From assembly GCF_014647195.1 (NCBI RefSeq), contig NZ_BMOS01000032.1, positions 1 through 36,118 of the forward strand: 36,118 nt of DNA, in the 5' to 3' direction. Every line of letters starts with the position of its first letter. The stretch's first letter is position 1. This DNA is from Oceanobacillus indicireducens (GTDB lineage Bacteria; Bacillota; Bacilli; Bacillales; Amphibacillaceae). The translations under genes were made by a program, and so were the position numbers. Of the stretch, positions 17,611 to 25,019 are shown piece by piece. Below the pieces are notes generated by a model that was not told the origin of the DNA, did not search any database, and saw only the letters and a program-made list of their open reading frames with translations.

Positions 17611-18518
17611 AATTGTTTCCTAATCCATTGCTCCAAAAAGTCGAACACTTCCTCTTTATTTGTTTCCTGGTGTAATTCGTGCCTAGCATCTGGATAGAGG
17701 GAGACAATCACATCGCTTAGACCGGCTTCTATGTAGCTTTCTGCAGCTTGAAAGACACCTTTACTGTAATTACCGACCGGATCGGCATCTCCGCTTATGA
17801 AAAGCATTGGTAAATCCTTTCTGATCCGCTTGTTGCGCTCCGGGTCCTGCATCTGTAAAATACCAATCAGCAAATCAACGAAAAAACCGGCAGTTGGTAC
17901 GTAACCGGAAAGTGGATCCGCGATATAATCATCTACAACTTGGCCGTCCCTTGTGAGCCAATCAAAACTAGTCAGCTTTTGGACGATTTTACTATTATAA
18001 TTACCGAATACAAGATTGTTCATGAAAGTCGATTCTTTCCTCGGATTTTGAAAAGAGGCAATTTCCAAACCAACTTTACTGCTTCGCTCGGGGAAAAAAC
18101 CAGAACCAGCTAATAGTACTCCGGCAACTTCCTCGGAATAATTCTGAATGTAATTTCTTGTTATAAAGGATCCCATACTATGACCGTAAATAAAAATCGG
18201 TAATCCTGTATGCTGTTTTTTCACATATTGTATAAGAAGGTGTAGGTCTTCCACCAATAATTCAAAGCCATTTGCTTCCGCGATGAAACCGAGTTGACCT
18301 TGTTTCTCTCCCGTTCTACCATGTCCCCGGTGATCATCCCCATAGACGATGAACCCTTTGCCATTAAAAAAGGCGGCAAGTTGCTTGTACCTTGCGATGT
18401 GTTCTGTCATTCCATGGGATATGAGAATAACTGCTTTTGCATCCTTGATATCACTACCCCAGCTTCGGATATATAATTCACAATCATCTTCTGCGGTTAG
18501 CCAAAATTCTTCATTCAT
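17607..18518 (-). CDS. alpha/beta hydrolase, monoacylglycerol lipase/lysophospholipase type
   Basis: A 303-aa serine hydrolase of the Hydrolase_4/PldB family, expected to act on monoacylglycerols or lysophospholipids. The HG oxyanion strand is ILISHGMTEH, GDDHRGHGRT is family-typical, the nucleophile Ser114 is in GHSMGS, the Asp is in ISGDADPVG, and the His in PDARHELHQE. No signal peptide. Start ATG with AGGAGGATGAGGAG upstream on the minus strand. The TAA stop lies in the last bases of repeat copy 2, so the C terminus may have been set by that insertion. Confidence 0.9.
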   Translation of the reverse strand: MNEEFWLTAEDDCELYIRSWGSDIKDAKAVILISHGMTEHIARYKQLAAFFNGKGFIVYGDDHRGHGRTGEKQGQLGFIAEANGFELLVEDLHLLIQYVKKQHTGLPIFIYGHSMGSFITRNYIQNYSEEVAGVLLAGSGFFPERSSKVGLEIASFQNPRKESTFMNNLVFGNYNSKIVQKLTSFDWLTRDGQVVDDYIADPLSGYVPTAGFFVDLLIGILQMQDPERNKRIRKDLPMLFISGDADPVGNYSKGVFQAAESYIEAGLSDVIVSLYPDARHELHQETNKEEVFDFLEQWIRKQL

Positions 18519-18624
18519 ATTCTCCTCATCCTCCTAAAGCCCATTATAACGCCTAGATTAGAAAAGAAAAAATAATAAAACTAAAGTATTATCTTGCTAT
18601 ATAAAATACACTTGTGATAAAGTA

Positions 18625-18630
18625 TATAAT
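18625..18630 (+). promoter_or_regulatory. possible -10 element for secG
   Basis: TATAAT 33 bp ahead of the secG start. No convincing -35 at the right distance. Confidence 0.4.
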
Positions 18631-18663
18631 AGTAATTGTCGTCACGGGAGGTGTCATTGTAAC

Positions 18664-18894
18664 ATGCAAATGGCAGTAAATATTTTATTGGTAATCGATG
18701 CACTTATTATGATTGTCTTTGTTCTTCTGCAATCAGGGAAAAGTGCCGGGCTATCGGGAGCAATATCCGGTGGAGCTGAACAATTATTTGGGAAACAAAA
18801 AGCAAAAGGACTCGATTTATTCCTGCATCGTGGTACGGTAGTAACAGGAATCCTATTCTTCCTTTTAGCTTTCTTAAGTGCATATGTTATATAA
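18664..18894 (+). CDS. secG: preprotein translocase subunit SecG
   Basis: A 76-aa membrane protein with two transmembrane helices (about residues 3-21 and 55-75) joined by a polar loop containing the family motif [23 protein letters not shown]. It stimulates SecYEG-dependent export. Start ATG with GGGAGGTG (18646-18653) 10 bp upstream. It heads the common Bacillus block secG-est-rnr-smpB-ssrA but is cut off here by its own terminator and a repeat. Confidence 0.95.
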   Translation: MQMAVNILLVIDALIMIVFVLLQSGKSAGLSGAISGGAEQLFGKQKAKGLDLFLHRGTVVTGILFFLLAFLSAYVI

Positions 18895-18901
18895 TAATAA
18901 T

Positions 18902-18932
18902 TACCCTTATCACGTTTGTGGTAGGGGTTTTT
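18902..18932 (+). terminator. terminator after secG
   Basis: ACCCTTATCAC pairs with GTGGTAGGGGT around a GTTT loop, followed by a T-run. Confidence 0.8.
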
Positions 18933-18935
18933 TAG

Positions 18936-19205
18936 AGAGGTTGTTCAAAATGGTAAATAGTGACACTTCGAAAGAGGAGGTTCTACTAAAACCGTCCACG
19001 TCTTGTGGAGGGCGTAGAACTCACCACACACGAGAAGCTCGTTAGCTTGCTTTCTCGTTTCTCATGTACCTACTAACGTACATTTCGACCTGGAAGCTCT
19101 AGCCACCTCGAAATCGACACACAGGATGAGCTAGTGTCGGCGTTAGAAAGACGATTGTGTTTTTAGCCGATCGCGGTCCTTTTTATCTTCTTTTTTGAAC
19201 ATCGT
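18936..19205. repeat. dispersed repeat with GTTGTTCAAAA ends
   Basis: A gene-free 270-bp block between secG and est. It is bounded by GGTTGTTCAAAA on the left and TTTTTTGAACATC on the right (imperfect inverted ends). Inside are short palindromes such as CGTCCACGTCTTGTGGAGGGCG-like arms and GAGAAGCTCGTTAGCTTG. I recognise similar sequences as dispersed in Bacillaceae genomes. No transposase frame. Confidence 0.55.
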
Positions 19206-19236
19206 TTTAGAGTATTGATTGAAAGGGTAGATAGAT

Positions 19237-19983
19237 ATGAAGATTAAACAGCCACAAGCCTTTACATTTGAAGCGGGACCAAGAGCTGTTCTATTACTAC
19301 ATGGATTCACAGGGCATACAGCGGACGTCAGAATGCTTGGCCGCTTTTTGGAGAAAAAAGGTTACACATCTCATGCACCGATTTATCGGGGACACGGAGT
19401 TCCGCCGGAAGAGCTGATTAAGTCAAATCCAGATCAGTGGTGGGAAGATGTGAATTTAGCATTAAATCACTTGAAGGAACTAGGTTATGATGAAATTGCT
19501 GTTGCCGGACTTTCACTTGGAGGCGTGCTTGGATTAAAGCTTGCTTATTCAACCCAGGTGAAAGGTATAATTTCAATGTGTGCACCAATGTTTTTTGATA
19601 ATGAGACTCAACTAACACAAGGCTTTGAACTCTTTGCCAAAGAATATAAACAACTCGAACGAAAAGACGCAAAAACTATTGAACGCGAAGTAGCAACTGT
19701 CATGGAAGAATCTACTGAACTGTTCTCTTTATTGAAAGAGACGATTGAAGAAGTAAAGGATAATGTAGACACGATTTACACTCCGACATTTGTCGTCCAG
19801 GCTAGAAACGACATGATGATCAATACAGAAAGTGCGAATTATATTTATGATCATGTCGAGGCCGATTTGAAGGATATTAAATGGTATGAGGAATCCGGCC
19901 ATGTTATCACGTTGGACAAGCAGAAAGATGAATTGCATGAGGATATTTATCAATTCCTTGAGAAGCTTGACTGGAATGTATGA
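19237..19983 (+). CDS. est: carboxylesterase (Est30 / YvaK type)
   Basis: A 248-aa cytosolic alpha/beta hydrolase close in length and motifs to Geobacillus stearothermophilus Est30. The oxyanion motif is LLLHGFTGHTADVR, the nucleophile Ser93 is in GLSLGG, the Asp in VQARNDMMI, and the His in ESGHVITLD. It hydrolyses short- to medium-chain carboxyl esters; the physiological substrate is unknown. Conserved neighbour of secG and rnr in Bacillus. Confidence 0.92.
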   Translation: MKIKQPQAFTFEAGPRAVLLLHGFTGHTADVRMLGRFLEKKGYTSHAPIYRGHGVPPEELIKSNPDQWWEDVNLALNHLKELGYDEIAVAGLSLGGVLGLKLAYSTQVKGIISMCAPMFFDNETQLTQGFELFAKEYKQLERKDAKTIEREVATVMEESTELFSLLKETIEEVKDNVDTIYTPTFVVQARNDMMINTESANYIYDHVEADLKDIKWYEESGHVITLDKQKDELHEDIYQFLEKLDWNV

Positions 19984-20032
19984 TTAAAAAAGTCATGAGC
20001 GGTAATAAATATAATGAAAGTAGGTGAGACGA

Positions 20033-22264
20033 ATGAAAGAAAAATTGCTTACATTTTTCAATGAAACGGAGACCCGGCCGTTAAGCGTCGATGAAATTGA
20101 AGAGAAGTTGGGCATTCAAGATGCAGAAGAATTTAAAGAACTAATTAAAACATTGAATAGTCTTGAGGATTCGGGTGAACTCGTCCGCACGAGAAAGAAC
20201 CGTTACGGCCTCCCGGAGAAAATGAATCTCATTTTAGGTCGGATTCAAATGCATAATAAAGGATTCGCCTTCCTACTCCCCGAAGAAGAGGGGGTAGAGG
20301 ATATTTACATTAATCCATCTGATTTGAACTCCGCGATGAATGGCGATAAGGTGCTTGTAAGGCGGGAGAAGCAATCCTTTGCAGGCGACCGTGCGGAAGG
20401 TGTCGTGCTCCGGATATTGGAGCGGGCGATTACTCAAGTCGTCGGAACGTACGATGATAACAAGAACTTTGGTTTCGTCATCCCTGATGATAAGCGGATT
20501 CCCCATGATATCTTTATCCCGAAAGGAAAAGCGAACGGGGCAATTGACGGCCATAAGGTCATTGCACAGATTACGAAGTATCCTGAAGCGTGGAGCAGTG
20601 CAGAAGCTGAAATCACCGAGATTCTCGGTCATAAAAATGACCCCGGCATTGATATTATATCCATTATTTATAAACATGGGATAACGATTGATTTTCCTGA
20701 TGATGTTTTACAACAGGCATTAGAAATACCTGATGAGATTTCGCCCGAGGAGCTCGAAGATAGAATCGATCGTCGGAATGAACAAATTGTAACGATTGAC
20801 GGGGCAGATGCAAAGGACCTTGATGATGCGATTTCGGTTAAAAAGCTGGACAATGGGAATTACCAACTAGGTGTTTATATTGCCGACGTCAGTTATTATA
20901 TTGACAAAGGCTCTCCGATGGATGAGGAAGCATATGAAAGAGGGACAAGTGTCTATCTTGTCGACCGGGTTATTCCAATGATTCCACATCGGCTCTCCAA
21001 TGGGATCTGTTCATTGAACCCACAAGTCGACCGGTTGACAATTGGGTGTGAGATGGAAATTACGACGAGCGGAGAAGTTGTGGAGCATGAATTTTTCCCC
21101 GCTGTTATTAATTCAACGGAACGGATGACTTATACCGACGTGAATAAAATTCTCGTCGATCAGGATAAAGAGTTACGAGAGAAATATGCCGAACTTGTTC
21201 CAATGTTCGAGCAGATGGAAAAGCTTGCAGCAATCCTCCGTGGAAAGCGAAAGGGCCGAGGGGCGATTGACTTCGATTTCAAGGAAGCGCAAGTGCTTGT
21301 TGACGACGAAGGAAAAGCGAAGGATGTCGTGCTTCGTGAGCGTTCAGTCGGTGAACGGTTGATTGAGGAATTTATGCTCGCTGCAAACGAAACGGTGGCA
21401 GAACACTTCCATTGGCTGGATGTACCGTTCATTCACCGCATCCATGAAGATCCGGATGAAGGAAAATTGGAGAGTTTCTTTGAATTCCTTGCTGGTCTTG
21501 GTATTTCGGTAAAAGGAACAGCAAATGAAATCCATCCGCAAGCCTTACAAAAAGTTCTTGACAAGATAAAAGATAAACCAGAAGAAATGATTGTTTCAAA
21601 GCTGATGCTTCGATCCATGAAACAGGCGAAGTATGCCCCAGAAAGTGTCGGGCACTTTGGACTTGCGACAGACTTTTATACCCATTTCACGTCACCGATT
21701 CGCCGCTACCCGGATTTAATTGTCCACCGGCTCATCCGCACGTATCTATTTGAGAAGAAGATGGATAGAAAGACGATTGCGGATTGGCGGGAAGCTCTTC
21801 CGGAAATCGCAAAGCATACATCCGAAATGGAAAGAAGAGCGGTCGACACGGAACGGGAAACGGATGACTTAAAGAAAGCGGAGTATATGGAAGATAAGAT
21901 TGGCGAGGAGTTTACAGGAGTAATTAGCTCGGTAACGAACTTCGGATTGTTTGTAGAACTGGAAAATACGGTGGAAGGGCTTGTTCATGTCAGCTACCTG
22001 ACGGATGATTATTATCATTATGATGATCGTACACATGCATTAATTGGAGAGCATACTGCCAAAATATATCGTGTTGGAGACGAAGTGAAAGTAAAAGTGG
22101 CTCAAGTAAACTTAGATGAACGGGCTGTAGACTTCGAACTCTTGGAAACAAAGGCGAAAAAAAGACGCCGCGAAGGAAACAAACAAGAAATCCCGGCAAG
22201 AAGAAAGAACAAATCTAAAGGTAAACCGAAAGTAAAAAAAAATAAAGGTAAGAAGAAAAAATAA
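20033..22264 (+). CDS. rnr: ribonuclease R
   Basis: A 743-aa 3'-5' exoribonuclease of the RNB family. In order: an N-terminal HTH (about 1-65), cold-shock/OB domains, and the catalytic RNB domain with [16 protein letters not shown] supplying Mg-binding Asp residues. Then come [15 protein letters not shown], a C-terminal S1 domain ([20 protein letters not shown]) and a Lys/Arg-rich tail. It degrades structured RNA and, with SmpB-tmRNA, faulty mRNA. ATG 20033 was preferred to a GTG at 20024, because AGGTGA is its ribosome binding site. A terminator follows, so smpB needs a separate promoter. Confidence 0.95.
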   Translation: MKEKLLTFFNETETRPLSVDEIEEKLGIQDAEEFKELIKTLNSLEDSGELVRTRKNRYGLPEKMNLILGRIQMHNKGFAFLLPEEEGVEDIYINPSDLNSAMNGDKVLVRREKQSFAGDRAEGVVLRILERAITQVVGTYDDNKNFGFVIPDDKRIPHDIFIPKGKANGAIDGHKVIAQITKYPEAWSSAEAEITEILGHKNDPGIDIISIIYKHGITIDFPDDVLQQALEIPDEISPEELEDRIDRRNEQIVTIDGADAKDLDDAISVKKLDNGNYQLGVYIADVSYYIDKGSPMDEEAYERGTSVYLVDRVIPMIPHRLSNGICSLNPQVDRLTIGCEMEITTSGEVVEHEFFPAVINSTERMTYTDVNKILVDQDKELREKYAELVPMFEQMEKLAAILRGKRKGRGAIDFDFKEAQVLVDDEGKAKDVVLRERSVGERLIEEFMLAANETVAEHFHWLDVPFIHRIHEDPDEGKLESFFEFLAGLGISVKGTANEIHPQALQKVLDKIKDKPEEMIVSKLMLRSMKQAKYAPESVGHFGLATDFYTHFTSPIRRYPDLIVHRLIRTYLFEKKMDRKTIADWREALPEIAKHTSEMERRAVDTERETDDLKKAEYMEDKIGEEFTGVISSVTNFGLFVELENTVEGLVHVSYLTDDYYHYDDRTHALIGEHTAKIYRVGDEVKVKVAQVNLDERAVDFELLETKAKKRRREGNKQEIPARRKNKSKGKPKVKKNKGKKKK

Positions 22265-22293
22265 AAAACAGTGGGGAGGCTCCACTGTTTTTT
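22263..22293 (+). terminator. terminator after rnr
   Basis: A 12-bp perfect stem (AAAAAACAGTGG / CCACTGTTTTTT) with a 7-nt loop and T-run, overlapping the rnr stop codon. Confidence 0.9.
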
Positions 22294-22350
22294 ATAGCAT
22301 GGAAAACTATAAAATATAAATGCTTTGGATAACTTGGATATCAGGGAAAG

Positions 22351-22530
22351 CCACGTCCGGCTCCAGCGCCCAGCAACTAGCAAACTTCACACTCCTCCAA
22401 TCGATAAGTCAACATCAACTCAAAGAGAAAAGGAAGGCCGACTAAGAACGGGCCAAGGCCCAACATCGGCATACCCCTAAAGGGGCATGTTTCCTTTATC
22501 TCATTCCGGAGTGCTCCAGTTTGTACGTTG
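22351..22530. repeat. decayed dispersed repeat between rnr and the ZIP gene
   Basis: Single copy here. It has blocks that I associate with a common Bacillaceae intergenic repeat: CGTCCGGCTCCAGCGCC, ATCGATAAGTCAACATC, CCCCTAAAGGGG and TTTGTACGTTGC. Low certainty because no second copy is in the window. Otherwise the 330 bp between the rnr terminator and the next gene hold nothing coding. Confidence 0.45.
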
Positions 22531-22585
22531 CTTTCCGCCTTTGTTACTATTAAGCTTTTCATGGAACTTTTATGACGCGATTAGG

Positions 22586-22591
22586 TATAAT
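22586..22591 (+). promoter_or_regulatory. possible -10 element for the ZIP transporter gene
   Basis: TATAAT 30 bp ahead of the start codon; no clear -35. Confidence 0.35.
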
Positions 22592-22621
22592 AAAATATGA
22601 ATATTGGCTGGAGGTGTTGTG

Positions 22622-23428
22622 ATGGATAATGTAACCCTTGCTTTAATTTTTACTCTTTTTGCAGGGCTTGCTACCGGTGTAGGGAGCTTGCTTGCATTTT
22701 TTGCAAAAACAACAAATACAAAATTTCTTTCATTTGCACTTGGCTTATCAGCCGGTGTGATGATTTATGTTTCGATGATAGAAATCTTTTTTAAGGCGAA
22801 AGAATCCCTCGTATCCTCATTAGGTTATACAGAAGGGTATTGGGTGACGGTCCTTGCATTTTTTAGCGGAATGTTATTGATCGGTGTGATTGATAAGCTG
22901 ATCCCAACTTATTCCAACCCCCACGAAATTAAAAAGGTAGAAGATATGGAGAAACCGGGAAAGGCAATCCAAGACCCGGAACTGATGAAAATGGGCATAT
23001 TTACAGCGATAGCAATTGGGATCCATAACTTTCCGGAAGGCATTGCAACATTCATTTCAACTCTGCAGGATCCTTCTGTCGGCTTCGCAATCGCGGTCGC
23101 CGTAGCTATTCATAATATCCCGGAAGGAATTGCCGTATCGGTGCCAATCTACTATGCGACAGGCAGTAGGAAAAAGGCGTTCAAGCTTTCTTTCCTTTCC
23201 GGTTTAGCGGAGCCGGTTGGAGCGATCCTAGCATTTCTTATCCTAATGCCGTTTTTAAATGAATTCGTCTTGGGAATCACATTTGCAATGGTTGCCGGAA
23301 TTATGGTATTTATTTCGCTTGATGAACTATTACCTGCTGCGAAGCGATATGATGAGGCGCATTTATCGATATACGGCGTTATTGCTGGCATGGCGATTAT
23401 GGCGATTAGTCTGATTTATTTGCAATAA
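22622..23428 (+). CDS. ZIP-family metal transporter (ZupT/GufA-like)
   Basis: A 268-aa membrane protein with about eight transmembrane segments. The two metal-binding helices carry HNFPEGIATF and HNIPEGIAVSVP, the hallmark of ZIP zinc/divalent metal importers. A short variable loop after helix 3 is charged and not His-rich. ATG 22622 follows GGAGGTG by 5 bp. It is placed between rnr and smpB, which are normally adjacent in Bacillus, and is set off by a terminator and a repeat on its left, suggesting later insertion. Confidence 0.92.
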   Translation: MDNVTLALIFTLFAGLATGVGSLLAFFAKTTNTKFLSFALGLSAGVMIYVSMIEIFFKAKESLVSSLGYTEGYWVTVLAFFSGMLLIGVIDKLIPTYSNPHEIKKVEDMEKPGKAIQDPELMKMGIFTAIAIGIHNFPEGIATFISTLQDPSVGFAIAVAVAIHNIPEGIAVSVPIYYATGSRKKAFKLSFLSGLAEPVGAILAFLILMPFLNEFVLGITFAMVAGIMVFISLDELLPAAKRYDEAHLSIYGVIAGMAIMAISLIYLQ

Positions 23429-23439
23429 ATAAATTCTCA

Positions 23440-23468
23440 TTGGAAAAAACATGATAATCTGATAAAAT
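23440..23468 (+). promoter_or_regulatory. promoter of smpB
   Basis: TTGGAA (23440-23445), 17-bp spacer, TAAAAT (23463-23468), 33 bp before the start. Confidence 0.6.
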
Positions 23469-23501
23469 AAAGGTCTATGCAAGTGATTGGGAGGTGTTTC
23501 A

Positions 23502-23966
23502 ATGCCAAAGGGAACTGGAAAAACAATTGCAGTAAACAGGAAAGCACGCCATGATTATTTTATCGAAGAAACGTATGAAGCAGGCATTGTCCTTCAAGGT
23601 ACAGAAATTAAATCACTCCGGCTTGGGCGGGTAAGTATTAAAGATGCCCACGCGAGAATTATCAACGGTGAAGTTTTTCTAGTTAATCTGCATATCGCAG
23701 AGTATGAACAGGGAAATCGCTATAACCATGATCCAACCCGTTCTCGTAAACTTCTCTTGCACCGTAATCAGATTGATAAATTAATCGGGCTTACGCAACA
23801 GGAAGGGTATACACTTGTCCCGCTTAAAATTTATATTAAAAATGGCTATGCCAAAGTGTTAATCGGTCTTGGTAGAGGGAAGAAAAAGTTCGATAAGCGG
23901 GAAGATATGAAACGGAAACAAATGAAACGGGATGCGGACCGGGCGTTAAAGGAATACAATCAGTAG
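23502..23966 (+). CDS. smpB: SsrA-binding protein SmpB
   Basis: A 154-aa RNA-binding partner of tmRNA in trans-translation. Family motifs are [34 protein letters not shown]-like [13 protein letters not shown], and a C-terminal basic tail ([21 protein letters not shown]) that enters the ribosomal mRNA channel. ATG 23502 has GGGAGGTG upstream. Its partner RNA gene ssrA follows within 90 bp. Confidence 0.97.
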   Translation: MPKGTGKTIAVNRKARHDYFIEETYEAGIVLQGTEIKSLRLGRVSIKDAHARIINGEVFLVNLHIAEYEQGNRYNHDPTRSRKLLLHRNQIDKLIGLTQQEGYTLVPLKIYIKNGYAKVLIGLGRGKKKFDKREDMKRKQMKRDADRALKEYNQ

Positions 23967-23982
23967 GCTTAAATTGGTCCCT

Positions 23983-24010
23983 TTGCATTATTACAAGTCT
24001 GTGTTATAAT
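23983..24010 (+). promoter_or_regulatory. promoter of ssrA
   Basis: TTGCAT (23983-23988), 16-bp spacer, TATAAT (24005-24010), 43 bp before the mature tmRNA 5' end. Confidence 0.75.
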
Positions 24011-24052
24011 AAGTATAGAGCTTGGGACTCCCCCGAGTGTTCTCATTTATAT

Positions 24053-24412
24053 GGGGACGTTACGGATTCGACAGGGGTAGGTTGAGCTCAGGTTGCGCGT
24101 CGAGGTTACGGCTCGTAAAACGTAAACGCCTATAACTGGCAAAAACGAAAACTACTCTTTAGCTGCTGCTTAAGCAGTTCTAAAGGATCCTTCCTACAAT
24201 CGCCTGTGTTGTAGATAGAAGGGTCTCAAACTCAAACAGGCTGGACTGACTTCCACCGTCTGAGGATCGTCAGTCGAGATGAATCAGACTAGCTATCACA
24301 AAGCCTGTTGATAGGCTGAGTGAATAGTGAAATACGAATATATCAACTACACGTGTAGAAGCCTGAGTGGCAATATCTCTGGACGAGGGTTCGACTCCCT
24401 CCGTCTCCACCA
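24053..24412 (+). ncRNA. ssrA: transfer-messenger RNA (tmRNA)
   Basis: A 360-nt RNA with the tRNA-like acceptor stem GGGGACG / CGTCTCC, conserved 5' GGGGACGTTACGGATTCGAC, T-arm GGGTTCGACTCCC and an encoded CCA end. The tag reading frame starts at GGC 24138 and ends at TAA 24171-24173, giving GKNENYSLAAA after the charged Ala. It rescues stalled ribosomes with SmpB. Confidence 0.96.
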
Positions 24413-24435
24413 ATACATAAGTTGGTGGTTTTTTT
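24407..24435 (+). terminator. terminator of ssrA
   Basis: CCACCAA (overlapping the tmRNA 3' end) pairs with TTGGTGG across an 8-nt loop and is followed by seven T. Confidence 0.85.
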
Positions 24436-24522
24436 ATGTTTAAAATAAGACTTCAAGCTTGATTCGTGCACTACAGAAAAAATAAAATGCTAAACTTATG
24501 ATTCGTCCAATATAAAGTATGA

Positions 24523-24562
24523 AAATGAAACCATCATTCCTTACGAAATGATGGTTTCATTT
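24523..24562. terminator. 16-bp hairpin, probably a bidirectional terminator
   Basis: AAATGAAACCATCATT (24523-24538) pairs perfectly with 24547-24562 around an 8-nt loop, with A/T-rich flanks on both sides. Confidence 0.65.
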
Positions 24563-24808
24563 ATACCTTGCTTATTTTAAAATAGTTTTAAGATTAAAAA
24601 TGTGTAAGCGCAATCAAAGAAGGGTGGCGGAAATCATGGATTATTAGCAAAGATAAACACATCTATAACTACTATTTATCCGTTACATTGATGCTAATCT
24701 TCTGGGTCTGAAACAGAAGGAAAGACTGTTGATTCGCATGTAAGGAATGTAAGGGGAAAAATCTACTGGGGGAGGGTTTTCCAATCGATGACTATTTTAT
24801 AACCGTTT

Positions 24809-24943
24809 GGGGTATTGGCTAATTGGCTATAAGTGGTACATTAATTTTACAGGGGGTATTGGTTATATAAAACAAAAATGCGCAAAGTCTGCACAATTTT
24901 GTGATACTTATTTTGTTTAATGAATACTAAAGGGGGGTATTGT
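24809..24943 (+). promoter_or_regulatory. triple GGGGTATTG motif upstream of copB
   Basis: GGGGTATTGG at 24809-24818, GGGGTATTGG at 24853-24862 and GGGGTATTGT at 24934-24943, all on the plus strand. The last belongs to an ATAC..GTAT inverted pair (24924-24940) that sits between TTGTTT (24913-24918) and TATTGT (24938-24943), a possible long-spacer promoter. CsoR-family copper repressors bind G-tract sites ending in GTAT; the assignment is inferred. Confidence 0.45.
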
Positions 24944-25019
24944 ATGTTATGATTGAGATAAGGAAAATGGAATAAGTTGCATAGAGTCTTCAAATACTAC
25001 GAGACGGGGAGTGAAAATA

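Larger units (their letters stand above)
24436..25019. other. long intergenic region between ssrA and copB
   Basis: About 580 bp without a supportable gene. It holds a 16-bp hairpin (24523-24562) and, in its right half, three GGGGTATTG motifs ahead of copB. No integrase, att duplication or RNA gene was recognised. Confidence 0.7.

Noticed and set aside
24391-24435. Integration (att) site at the 3' end of ssrA
   Set aside because: tmRNA ends are common integration targets, but no duplicate of the 3' end and no integrase are in the window; the sequence after it is simply the terminator.
24636-24647. Short frame ATG GAT TAT TAG after a good ribosome-binding-like stretch
   Set aside because: Only three codons; no evidence of a leader peptide function.
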